The position numbers were made by a program, and so were the translations under genes. A stretch of 64,000 bases of DNA. Source: Clostridia bacterium (GTDB taxonomy: Bacteria > Bacillota > Clostridia > Oscillospirales > CAG-382). The notes under the pieces were generated by a model. It worked only from the letters and a program-made list of their open reading frames with translations. It did no database searches and had not been told where the DNA came from. The stretch spans positions 1 through 64,000 of the forward strand of contig JAFXBC010000034.1 of assembly GCA_017516825.1 (NCBI GenBank), read 5' to 3'. Below are positions 34,435 through 42,748 of this stretch, one piece after another; positions within the stretch are counted from its first letter, which is position 1; the number at the start of each line of letters is the position of its first letter.

Positions 34435-36075
34435 TCAGAACTTCTTGCTATCCTTCAGTTCTACGATCCGCAAGAAGGCGTTCCGCTTGGTGTCCTTGGC
34501 GAAATAGCCGGTACGGACGAACTGGAACTTCTCCCCCGGCTGTGCTTCCGCAAGGGCTTTTTCCATACGGCATCCGGTGAGCTTCACTTCGGATTCGGGG
34601 TTGATATAGTCGTCGTAGGTCTTATCCTCGGGGATGGCGCCGGTGTTTTCGATGGTGAACAGGCGGTTGTAGAGATACACGTCGGTCTCCACGGACTCGG
34701 TGGCGGATACCCAATGGATGGTGCCCTTGATCTTACGGCCGTCCACGGGGTTGCCGCAACCGCTTTCCAGGTCGGCGGTAACGGTGATCTCGGTGACCTT
34801 GCCGCAATCGTCGGTCTTGCAGGACTGATACTTCACGATATAGGAGCCCATCAGGCGGACTTCCCCATCGGGCTTGAGGCGGAAGAACTTGGGAGGAGGC
34901 TCTAATGCGAAGTCGGAGGAATCGATATACAGCTCCTTGGTGAAGGCCACCTTGCGGGTGCCTGCGGTCTCGTCCTTGGGGTTGTTGGGCAGGTCGAAAT
35001 ACTCCACCTTGTCCTCGGGGTAGTTTTCCACCACCACGCGGATGGGATCCAGAACGGCAACGCGGCGGAGAGCGGTCTCGTTGAGATCCTCGCGGACGCA
35101 ATGCTCCAGCAGGGCGATGTCTACCAGGCTGTCGGACTTTGCCACGCCGATACGGCGGCAGAAGTCACGGATGGAAGCGGGGGTGTAGCCACGTCTGCGG
35201 AGACCGCAGAGGGTGGGCATACGGGGGTCGTCCCAGCCGTCCACCAAACCGCCCTCCACCAGAGAACGCAGGAAGCGCTTGCTCATCACGGTGTAGGTCA
35301 GGTTCAGGCGGGCGAACTCGATCTGACGGGGCTTGTGGGGAACGGAAACGTTCTGCACCACCCAGTCGTAGAGAGGACGGTGGATTTCAAATTCCAAGGA
35401 GCACATGGAGTGGGTGATGCCCTCCAAAGCGTCCTGGATGGGGTGAGCGAAGTCGTAGGTGGGATAGATGCACCACTTATCCCCCTGGCGGTGATGGTGG
35501 GCGTACTTGATGCGGTAGATGACAGGGTCACGCATCCAGAAGTTGCCGGACGCCAGATCGATCTTGGCGCGGAGGGTGTATTTGCCCTCGGGGAACTCCC
35601 CTGCCCGCATACGGGCAAAGAGATCCAGGTTCTCCTCCATGGGTCTGTCGCGGTAAGGAGAGATGGCGGGATGGCTAAGATCGCCGCGGTATTCGCGGAA
35701 CTGCTCGGGGGTAAGCTCACAAACGTAAGCCAGACCCTTTTTGATCAGCTCCACGGCAAATTCGTAGTCTTTTTCGAAATAATCGGAGCCGTAGAAGAAA
35801 CGGTCGCCCCAATCGAAGCCCAGCCAGCGGATATCCTCCTGAATGGCGTCAACGTACTCGGTATCTTCCTTGGTGGGGTTGGTGTCGTCCATACGCAGGT
35901 TGCAAAGGCCGCCGTACTTCAAGGCGGTGCCGAAGTCGATGGTCAAGGCCTTACAATGGCCGATGTGGAGGTAACCGTTGGGCTCGGGAGGGAAACGGGT
36001 ATGCACGGTTTCCGCCTTGCCCTCCGCAAGGTCAAGATTGATGGCTTCTTCGATAAAATTGGTTGCTTCTATCAT
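34435..36075 (-). CDS. glnS: Glutaminyl-tRNA synthetase
   Basis: 546 residues, full length. It charges tRNA-Gln directly with glutamine. The class I HIGH motif appears in PPEPNGYLHIGHCKALTID and the KMSKS-type loop in VMSKRFL; FDWGDRFFYGSDYFE and the C-terminal anticodon beta barrels are complete. The ATG at 36075 has GAAGGA eight bases upstream; a TTG at 36081 would overlap gltX. Most Firmicutes lack GlnRS and amidate Glu-tRNA-Gln instead, so this gene was probably acquired; several Clostridia have it. Confidence 0.96.
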   Translation of the reverse strand: MIEATNFIEEAINLDLAEGKAETVHTRFPPEPNGYLHIGHCKALTIDFGTALKYGGLCNLRMDDTNPTKEDTEYVDAIQEDIRWLGFDWGDRFFYGSDYFEKDYEFAVELIKKGLAYVCELTPEQFREYRGDLSHPAISPYRDRPMEENLDLFARMRAGEFPEGKYTLRAKIDLASGNFWMRDPVIYRIKYAHHHRQGDKWCIYPTYDFAHPIQDALEGITHSMCSLEFEIHRPLYDWVVQNVSVPHKPRQIEFARLNLTYTVMSKRFLRSLVEGGLVDGWDDPRMPTLCGLRRRGYTPASIRDFCRRIGVAKSDSLVDIALLEHCVREDLNETALRRVAVLDPIRVVVENYPEDKVEYFDLPNNPKDETAGTRKVAFTKELYIDSSDFALEPPPKFFRLKPDGEVRLMGSYIVKYQSCKTDDCGKVTEITVTADLESGCGNPVDGRKIKGTIHWVSATESVETDVYLYNRLFTIENTGAIPEDKTYDDYINPESEVKLTGCRMEKALAEAQPGEKFQFVRTGYFAKDTKRNAFLRIVELKDSKKF

Positions 36076-36077
36076 AA

Positions 36078-37760
36078 TCAAAGTCCTTCGTAGTAAGAAT
36101 GGATACGGGAAAGAGCTTCCTCTCTGCCCAGGATCTGCATGACGGTGTAAAGGTCGGGAGAGTTGGTTCTGCCCGTCAGCGCCACGCGGATGAAGGTGCT
36201 GATATCACCTACGTTGCCGGGATAAGCGTCGGGGTTGGCCTTGTACTCCTTCATGTTGGAGCAATAGCCCAGCTCCTCTGCGATGGCCTTCACCTTGTCG
36301 AACCAAGCCGTGGAATCGTCGGCTTCGGAATAGGTGGCCTCGAACTTGGTAAGAGCCGCCTTGATATCCTCCTTGGCAAAGCCCGTGATCTCGTCCTCAA
36401 TGGTGTAATAGGACGGGAAGAAGAAGGAGATGAACTTCTTGGCCTCTGCCCAGGTGGCGAAGTCCTTACGGGGCTTCTTGCCTCCTCTGCCGATGGCAAA
36501 AGCGGCGACGGCGCGGTCCTTGTAGGCTTCCAGGGTCTCGGCAAAGGGAGCGTCGTACTCCTTCGCCCAGGCCAGAACGTAAGCGTATACTTCCTCGGCG
36601 GTCATGCGGGAGATGACGTTCTTGGAAACGTCGTCCAGCTTGTTGAAATCAAAGAGACAGCCGGAGGTGGAAAGCTTTTTGATGGTCACGGGGAACTCGG
36701 TATAGGGCAGGGTGGGGTTGGCGGCGTGCCATTCCTCGTAGTTGGAGTTCAGCAGGGTCATCAGATACTCGATGACGCTGACGGGAGGATAGCCCAGTGC
36801 GTCGTAGTCCTCCATCTTGGCGCCCATGTCACGCTTGGAGAGCTTTTTCTTGTTGCCGTTCTCGTCAAGGCGCAACACCTGTGCGGTGTGGAGGTACTTG
36901 GGAGCGCGGAAGCCCAGGTAGCGGAACAGCTGGAGATGCTTGGGCAGACTGGGGAGCCATTCCTCACCGCGGATTACGTGGGTGGTGCCCATAAGGTGAT
37001 CGTCCACGGCGTGGGCGAAGTGGTAGGTGGGGATGCCGTCGGACTTCAGCAAAACGAAGTCCTCGTCGTTCTCGGGCAGCTCCAAAGCGCCCTTGATCTG
37101 GTCGACCACCTTCACCTTCTTTTCCCCGTCCCCGTCGGACAGGATACGCAGAACGAAGGGGTGGCCTGCGGCCAGCTCCGCCTGTACCTGCTCGAGGGTG
37201 ATCTCACGGTTGGCCAGCATTTCCTTGCGGGTCTCCTCGGCGGTGGCGGACCAATCCTTGGTCTTGTTTTCCGTCTTCTTATCCACGGCCAGGGCTTCTT
37301 CCAGCTCTTGGGCAGTGGTGAACACGGGGTAGGCCTTGCCTTCCTTTACCAGCTTCTTGGCGTAGGTCTGATAGATCTCCGCACGCTGGGACTGCTTATG
37401 AGGGCCGTAGATGCCCTTGCTGACGATGGAGCCGTCTTCCCCGATGGAAGCGCCCTCGTCAAACTCTGCGCCGTAATGAGCAAGGGTCTTGATCACACCC
37501 TGTGCCGCACCCTCCACCTCGCGCTTGGCGTCGGTATCCTCGATTCTCAGGTAGAACACGCCGCCGGATTGGTGGGCAAGACGTTCCCCGATCATCACCT
37601 GGTACATACCGCCGAAATGGACGAAGCCGGTGGGGCTGGGAGCGAAGCGGGTGACCTTGGCACCCTCGGGAAGGTTACGGGGCGGATATTGGGATTCGTA
37701 GTCCTCTACGGATTTCGTGATCTGCGGAAACAGCAGTTCCGCCAGCAATTCTGTATTCAT
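36078..37760 (-). CDS. gltX: Glutamyl-tRNA synthetase (probably discriminating)
   Basis: 560 residues, longer than the usual 470-500. The HIGH motif reads FAPSPTGFVHFGGMY and the KMSKS loop KKKLSKRDMGAK. Extra length comes from an insertion around residues 140-200 and a long helical C-terminus. With GlnRS encoded two bases downstream, this enzyme need only charge tRNA-Glu. The ATG at 37760 has AAGAAAGG upstream; the frame stays open to 37820 across the promoter. It is the first gene of gltX-glnS-glf-GT2. Confidence 0.95.
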   Translation of the reverse strand: MNTELLAELLFPQITKSVEDYESQYPPRNLPEGAKVTRFAPSPTGFVHFGGMYQVMIGERLAHQSGGVFYLRIEDTDAKREVEGAAQGVIKTLAHYGAEFDEGASIGEDGSIVSKGIYGPHKQSQRAEIYQTYAKKLVKEGKAYPVFTTAQELEEALAVDKKTENKTKDWSATAEETRKEMLANREITLEQVQAELAAGHPFVLRILSDGDGEKKVKVVDQIKGALELPENDEDFVLLKSDGIPTYHFAHAVDDHLMGTTHVIRGEEWLPSLPKHLQLFRYLGFRAPKYLHTAQVLRLDENGNKKKLSKRDMGAKMEDYDALGYPPVSVIEYLMTLLNSNYEEWHAANPTLPYTEFPVTIKKLSTSGCLFDFNKLDDVSKNVISRMTAEEVYAYVLAWAKEYDAPFAETLEAYKDRAVAAFAIGRGGKKPRKDFATWAEAKKFISFFFPSYYTIEDEITGFAKEDIKAALTKFEATYSEADDSTAWFDKVKAIAEELGYCSNMKEYKANPDAYPGNVGDISTFIRVALTGRTNSPDLYTVMQILGREEALSRIHSYYEGL

Positions 37761-37791
37761 GGCAAAGCCTTTCTTGTTAAGTGTTCTTATT

Positions 37792-37820
37792 ATTATACTC
37801 CTTCCGTTCTTCTTTGTCAA
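37792..37820 (-). promoter_or_regulatory. Promoter of the gltX operon
   Basis: Read leftwards: -35 TTGACA (37815-37820), 17-base spacer, -10 TATAAT (37792-37797). Both hexamers are perfect; the leader is about 25 bases, so no T-box fits. Confidence 0.92.
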
Positions 37821-37858
37821 GAAGCAAGGAGGGATGAAATGGGGTTTTTACCCAAAAA

Positions 37859-39751
37859 TCAAGGGTTAAAAGCCTCCATCCAAAGGGCAAAGTCGCTATC
37901 GGAGGGCATACGCAAGCCGCCTCTGGGAGACAGGGAGATGGGCCCTGCCTGGGGGGCATCGGGAGAGCAGGAGCGCTTGAACTGGGAGGTGAAGAAGCGG
38001 CGCAGGAAGATCTTCAGCCAATGGTCCACGGTCTCCCCGTCGTAGATTCCCTCAAAAGCCTTCTTCGCCAGGAAGGAGATCTTCTCGGGAGTGAAGCCGA
38101 AGGAGAAGAAGTGGTACAGGAAGAAATCATGCAATCGGTAAGGCCCGATCTTATCCTCGGTCTTCTGGGCGATGTTCCCCTCTCCGTCGGGAGGCAACAG
38201 CTCGGGGCTGACGGGGGTATCCACAATATCATGCAAGATAGCGCCCGCTTCCCCGCCCATTTCGTTTGCCACGTGGGTCACCATATGGCGCATCAGGGTC
38301 TTGGGGATGCTTGCGTTGACGCCGTACATGGACATATGGTCTCCGTTGTAGGTGCACCAGCCCATGGCGATCTCGGAAAGGTCTCCCGTACCCACCAAAA
38401 CGGCGTTTTCTTTGTTGGCAAGATCCATAAGGATCTGGGTGCGTTCTCTGGCCTGGGAATTTTCGTAGGTCACGTCGTGGACCGATTCTTCCTGGCCGAT
38501 GTCCTTGAAATGCCGGCGGACGGCGGCGGCGATGGAGATCTCCCGCAAAGTGATGCCCAGAGCCTTCATGAGGGCAAGGGCGTTTTGGTAGGTGCGGTCG
38601 GAAGTACCGAAGCCCGGCAGGGTGACGCCCAAAACGTTCTCACGGGGGAGACCCAGCAGGTCGGCGGTGTTGACGGCCACCAGCAAGGCAAGGGTGGAAT
38701 CCAAGCCCCCGGAAACGCCCAGGATCATCTTCTTTCCGCCGATGTGCTCCATCCGCTTGGCAAGTCCTGCGGTCTGGATGGCAAGGGTGGTGTCGCACCA
38801 CGCGGGATCACGGGGCAGGCAGGGATCGGGATCCACGAGATCGTCGTATGCGGAAAGCTCCATGGGAGGAACTTCACGAATTTCCAGCCAATAATGATCG
38901 TTGGTTTCGCCGAAGGTCTTCTGCTTCATACGCAAGCCGTTCAGCTTTTGCAGATCGAAGATTGCGGTGGTGAGATGGGTATCTCTGCGGAACAGCTTCC
39001 CTTTTTTCAGGGTCTTGCCGTTTTCGCAAAGGAGAGTAGCACCCGCAAAAACTTGGTCGGTGGTGGATTCGTACACCCCGGCGCCGCAATAGGCGTAGGC
39101 ACACTGCAAAAGCCCGCTTTGGGCTCGGAGCTGCAGCTCCCGGTATTCTTCACTGCCCACGATCTCGTTTTCCGCGGCAATGTTCAAAATCAGATTTGCG
39201 CCGTCTTCCGCCATTTTTGCGGCAATGGAATCAGGTGCGTGAAGCTCATTTCCGATGATGATACCGAAGCACAATTCACCGCAACGGTACACAGTTCTGG
39301 CACAGAAAACATCCTCCCCTTGGAAGAATGCGTCGTGGTTAGCCTCCCCCAAACAGGGAACGGAGGTAAAGCAAGTATCCCGAGAGGACAAATATTCCTT
39401 AGGCGTAAAGCCCAAAAGGTTACCGTCCTGCACCACAGCGGCGCAGTTATACAGCTTGCCTGCGGTCGTCACGGGAAGACCTACCACGGTGATCATGGAA
39501 GACTCTTTGGAGGCTTCCAGAATGGTTTCCATTGCCGTTTCGCAGGCATTCAAAAGAGAACGCTGATAAAACAGGTCGCCGCAGGTAGCGCCGGAAAGAG
39601 ACAGCTCGGGAGTGACCAGCAGGGAACAGCCCGCTTCCTTTGCCTGCGCCATCAATTTGATAATCTCCCCTGCGTTGTAGGCGGGGTTTGCCACCTTGAT
39701 GCGGGGGACGCCGCAACCCACTTTATAGAAGCCGAAGTCCTGTGTTTTCAT
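37859..39751 (-). CDS. nadE: NAD+ synthetase NadE with a degenerate glutaminase domain
   Basis: 630 residues, the two-domain glutamine-type layout. The C-terminal synthetase domain is intact: SGGLDSTLALL (347-357), then DLSEIAMGW and the later KTLMRHMV segment. The N-terminal nitrilase-like domain (1-280) keeps Glu49 (TPELSLSG) and Lys118 (TPKEY), but the nucleophile motif, normally GVEICEDLW, reads GIIIGNELH, so the catalytic Cys is Gly167 (codon GGA). Glutamine hydrolysis should be lost and NAD made from free ammonia. AAAGGAATC precedes the ATG. It is a single-gene unit beside the gltX operon. Confidence 0.93.
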   Translation of the reverse strand: MKTQDFGFYKVGCGVPRIKVANPAYNAGEIIKLMAQAKEAGCSLLVTPELSLSGATCGDLFYQRSLLNACETAMETILEASKESSMITVVGLPVTTAGKLYNCAAVVQDGNLLGFTPKEYLSSRDTCFTSVPCLGEANHDAFFQGEDVFCARTVYRCGELCFGIIIGNELHAPDSIAAKMAEDGANLILNIAAENEIVGSEEYRELQLRAQSGLLQCAYAYCGAGVYESTTDQVFAGATLLCENGKTLKKGKLFRRDTHLTTAIFDLQKLNGLRMKQKTFGETNDHYWLEIREVPPMELSAYDDLVDPDPCLPRDPAWCDTTLAIQTAGLAKRMEHIGGKKMILGVSGGLDSTLALLVAVNTADLLGLPRENVLGVTLPGFGTSDRTYQNALALMKALGITLREISIAAAVRRHFKDIGQEESVHDVTYENSQARERTQILMDLANKENAVLVGTGDLSEIAMGWCTYNGDHMSMYGVNASIPKTLMRHMVTHVANEMGGEAGAILHDIVDTPVSPELLPPDGEGNIAQKTEDKIGPYRLHDFFLYHFFSFGFTPEKISFLAKKAFEGIYDGETVDHWLKIFLRRFFTSQFKRSCSPDAPQAGPISLSPRGGLRMPSDSDFALWMEAFNP

Positions 39752-39791
39752 AGAAAAGATTCCTTTCTACAGGCAGAATGATCCAAGTGTC

Positions 39792-39820
39792 ATTATACTC
39801 CATTTGGAAGGCGTTGTCAA
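39792..39820 (-). promoter_or_regulatory. Promoter of nadE
   Basis: Read leftwards: -35 TTGACA (39815-39820), 17-base spacer, -10 TATAAT (39792-39797). The leader is about 35 bases and holds no NAD riboswitch. Confidence 0.92.
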
Positions 39821-39907
39821 TCGTTTTCTGCGGGTTCTTTTTGGAGTTTTTCAAGTCCCTTCGGGGGATTTTTTGCATATACTGCCACCAAGGAGTTGAC
39901 GAACCGC

Positions 39908-40132
39908 ATGGACGTGATCTTTGTGCTTTCCTCCGTCACCTACGCCATGAAGGGGCGGGACGTTCTGAAGGACGGCGGGATCCCTGCCGTGCTGACCCGT
40001 TCCGCCGCCATCCGCAGGGTGCGGGGGTGCGGCTACGGCTTACAGGTGAAGGACGCCCACAGACAAAGGGCGGAGAGCTTATTGAAGCAGGCGGGGATCA
40101 CCATTCTGGGAGTTGTTTCCCTCCCCCGCTGA
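39908..40132 (+). CDS. DUF3343 putative Se/S carrier-like protein
   Basis: 74 residues. It fits the DUF3343 family of tiny proteins common in anaerobes next to selenium or sulfur genes. The core motif is AMKGRDVLKDGGIPAVLTRS and the C-terminal CGYGLQVKD, whose Cys is the likely thiol carrier. The ATG at 39908 is chosen because AAGGAG ends 12 bases before it; a TTG at 39896 would sit on the ribosome site. It precedes the NifS-like gene by 28 bases. Confidence 0.8.
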   Translation: MDVIFVLSSVTYAMKGRDVLKDGGIPAVLTRSAAIRRVRGCGYGLQVKDAHRQRAESLLKQAGITILGVVSLPR

Positions 40133-40160
40133 ACAAGCGGGCACCGAAAGGAGTACGGGT

Positions 40161-41267
40161 ATGATCTATCTGGACAACGCCGCTACGGGGTTTCCCAAAA
40201 GCCCCTACGTGCAGGACGCCATGAGGCAGGCCTTTTTTGCCTGCGGCAACCCCTCAAGGGGAAGCCATGCCCTCTCCGGAAGGGCGGACGAGGTACTGTA
40301 CCGCTGCAGAGTGCTGTTGGCGCAACGGTTCGGCACGGTGCCGGAGCGGGTGATCCTGACGAAAAACGCTACGGAGGCATTGAACCTCGCCATCAAGGGG
40401 CTTTATCCCGTACACGGCGAGGTTCTTACCTCGGATCTGGAGCATAACGCGGTGTTGCGTCCTCTCCACGCCCTGCGGACGGCGGGAGAGATCACCCTCA
40501 AGCAGTTCCGCGTTTCTCTTTCCGATGATCACGTCACGGTGGAGAACTTCCGCACCGCGGCGGGAAAAACCGTTTCCATGGCGGTGGTGACCCAGGGCTC
40601 CAACGTATGCGGGCGGGTGTTGCCCGTGAAGGAGATGCGGGAGTCTGTGGGACGTCGGGATTTCCTTATGATCTTAGATTGCTCCCAGACGGCGGGGCAT
40701 ATTCCCATTGACATCACAGAGCTTGGGGTTGACGCCATCTGCATCCCCGGGCACAAGGGGCTTTACGGCCCTATGGGGACGGGGGCTTTGATCTGTCATC
40801 CCACCAGACCCCTGGTGTTCCGCACCTTGATAGAGGGAGGCAGCGGGGTGCTTTCTCGCTCTGTGTTCATGCCCGAGGAGCTTCCCGAGCGGTTGGAAGC
40901 GGGAACGCCCAACGTGTACGGCATTGCGGGGCTTGGGGCGGCCTTGGAGGAGTTCTCCTACCCCACAAAAGAAAACGCCCTGTTCCAAATGCTGGTCAAG
41001 GCGCTGAAAGGGCGGAAGGATATCAATCTCCACGGCTATCACAAAAACGGCAGGTATCTGCCGGTGCTGTTGTTCAACAAGGAGGGGGAGGACTGCGAAG
41101 ACGTTGCCCGCCGTCTGGCAGAACGGGAGATCGCAGTGCGGGCGGGGCTTCATTGCGCCCCTGCGGCACATCGGGCCATCGGCACGGGAGACGTAGGCGG
41201 GGTGCGGGTCAGCCCGGGGCGGGGCAACTGCGAACGGGATATAGAGACTCTTTTAGCGGTGCTGTGA
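40161..41267 (+). CDS. Cysteine desulfurase family aminotransferase (class V, NifS/SufS-like)
   Basis: 368 residues. The N-terminus MIYLDNAATGFPKS and the pyridoxal-phosphate lysine in CIPGHKGLYGPMG mark the class V fold. The persulfide Cys sits in AGLHCAPAAHRAIGT and the C-terminal GGVRVSPGRGN closes the active site, so desulfurase or selenocysteine lyase activity is likely. AAAGGAG precedes the ATG at 40161; an earlier in-frame start at 40113 overlaps DUF3343. The DUF3343 partner suggests that it loads S or Se onto a carrier. dpaA begins 43 bases later. Confidence 0.85.
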   Translation: MIYLDNAATGFPKSPYVQDAMRQAFFACGNPSRGSHALSGRADEVLYRCRVLLAQRFGTVPERVILTKNATEALNLAIKGLYPVHGEVLTSDLEHNAVLRPLHALRTAGEITLKQFRVSLSDDHVTVENFRTAAGKTVSMAVVTQGSNVCGRVLPVKEMRESVGRRDFLMILDCSQTAGHIPIDITELGVDAICIPGHKGLYGPMGTGALICHPTRPLVFRTLIEGGSGVLSRSVFMPEELPERLEAGTPNVYGIAGLGAALEEFSYPTKENALFQMLVKALKGRKDINLHGYHKNGRYLPVLLFNKEGEDCEDVARRLAEREIAVRAGLHCAPAAHRAIGTGDVGGVRVSPGRGNCERDIETLLAVL

Positions 41268-41310
41268 AAGCGGCACCCATTACCATTTTTACGAGAGGAA
41301 GGAACGGATC

Positions 41311-42138
41311 TTGAAGCAAGAAAAAAGCACGCTGGTCTTCGCAGGGGGAGATCGGCGGATGGTGACGGCGGCGAAATGCTTTGCAGAGGAAGGGTTTCCC
41401 GTTTTGATGACGGGGTTTGACAAATACGGCAAGGGGGAGACGGGGTTACAGTTCGTACATCAGCTCCAGCAGGCCATTCCCAAGGGAGATGCGGTGATCC
41501 TGCCCCTGCCCTACACCCCCGGAGGGGGGATCCTCAACGCGCCATACAGCGAAAAGCAGATCCTTCTGGAGACGGTGTTCCGTTTGGCGGACCGTGCCAA
41601 GGTGATCTGCGGCGGGATGCTCCCCATGGAGGACGAGCGATATTTCGATTATTACGACGAGCCCATGATGTTACGCAACGCGGACGTAACGGCAGAGGCC
41701 GCCCTTTTGATGGCGGGAGAAAAGATGGAGGGCTGTCTGGGCGGTGCCTCCCTTTTGGTGGTGGGCTACGGGCGTATCGGCAAGCGGCTGGCGGCTAAGG
41801 CACGGGCGTTGGGATGCAACGTTACCGTTGCCGCCCGCAAGGAAAGCGACCACGCCCTGATCCGTATATGCGGTCATCACGCCATCGGGTTTGACAAGCT
41901 GGAGGAAGCCGTCTCCAAGGCAGGGGCGGTATGCAACACCGTGCCTGCGGAGGTGTTCTCTGAGAGGATCCTGCAGAAGATCCCCGCAGGGGTGCCCCTG
42001 ATCGATCTGGCGGGGAGCATCGTGGGGGAAAAGGTGATCCGTGCCTCGGGGTTGCCGGGGAAATACGCTCCCGAAACGGCGGGGCTGATCCTGGCGGAGA
42101 GTCTCAAACGGATCTTTAAGAGGGAGGGCTTGTTATGA
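41311..42138 (+). CDS. dpaA: Dipicolinate synthase subunit A (SpoVFA)
   Basis: 275 residues. With DpaB it makes dipicolinic acid, the calcium chelator of the spore core, in the mother cell. The N-terminus TLVFAGGDRRMVTAAKCFAE and the Rossmann loop LLVVGYGRIGKRLAAKARA (about 146-164) are family marks. The TTG start at 41311 follows AGGAAGGA by seven bases and no ATG lies nearer. The stop overlaps dpaB by four bases. In Bacillus this operon is sigma-K controlled; no such promoter was recognised here. Confidence 0.92.
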   Translation: MKQEKSTLVFAGGDRRMVTAAKCFAEEGFPVLMTGFDKYGKGETGLQFVHQLQQAIPKGDAVILPLPYTPGGGILNAPYSEKQILLETVFRLADRAKVICGGMLPMEDERYFDYYDEPMMLRNADVTAEAALLMAGEKMEGCLGGASLLVVGYGRIGKRLAAKARALGCNVTVAARKESDHALIRICGHHAIGFDKLEEAVSKAGAVCNTVPAEVFSERILQKIPAGVPLIDLAGSIVGEKVIRASGLPGKYAPETAGLILAESLKRIFKREGLL

Positions 42139-42698
42139 AGCTTGCATACGCATTCTGCGGCTCCTTTTGCACCCACAGCCGGGCGTTGGCACAACTGAAG
42201 CTGTTGTGCGGGGAACACGAGGTCTACCCCATTCTTTCGGAGATCACGGCTGTGACGGACACCCGCTTCGGGAAGGCGGCAGACCTGCGGGGGACGGTGG
42301 AGGAGCTGACGGGTCACGCCCCCATTCTCACGGTGAAGGAGGCGGAGGAAGTGATCACCCGGGGGAATTTCGACGGGCTGATCGTTTCCCCCTGCACGGG
42401 GAACACCCTGGCAAAAATGGCGCACGGCATCACCGACGGGGTGGTGACCATGGCGGTGAAGGCACAGCTCCGCAACCGCCGTCCCGTGGTGATCGCCATT
42501 GCCACCAACGACGGGCTGGGGGCCAATCTGTTCAACATCGCCATGGTGCTGGAGAAGAAGAACGTGTACTTCGTCCCCTTCGGGCAGGACGACGCCTACG
42601 GCAAGCCCACATCTCTCATCTGCGATTTCAAGCGGATCCCCGACACACTGGATGCCGCCCTGCGGGGACGGCAGCTACAGCCGGTGCTTTTGGAGTGA
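42135..42698 (+). CDS. dpaB: Dipicolinate synthase subunit B (SpoVFB)
   Basis: 187 residues. It is the flavoprotein-fold subunit of dipicolinate synthase, of the same fold as phosphopantothenoylcysteine decarboxylase. AYAFCGSFCTHSRALAQL starts the protein, and VSPCTGNTLAKMAHGITD is the nucleotide-binding loop. ATG overlaps the dpaA stop, so the subunits are made together. A strong terminator follows. Confidence 0.93.
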   Translation: MKLAYAFCGSFCTHSRALAQLKLLCGEHEVYPILSEITAVTDTRFGKAADLRGTVEELTGHAPILTVKEAEEVITRGNFDGLIVSPCTGNTLAKMAHGITDGVVTMAVKAQLRNRRPVVIAIATNDGLGANLFNIAMVLEKKNVYFVPFGQDDAYGKPTSLICDFKRIPDTLDAALRGRQLQPVLLE

Positions 42699-42707
42699 GG
42701 GGAAAGG

Positions 42708-42743
42708 AAAACCACCGAGGGTGAAGTTCCCTCGGTGGTTTTC
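42708..42743 (+). terminator. Two-way terminator after dpaB
   Basis: Hairpin CCACCGAGG/CCTCGGTGG flanked by AAAA and TTTT. It serves dpaB on the plus strand and the lipoprotein cluster on the minus strand. Confidence 0.9.
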
Positions 42744-42748
42744 GTACG

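Noticed and set aside
39752-39791. NAD riboswitch before nadE
   Set aside because: The leader is about 35 bases with no stable fold.
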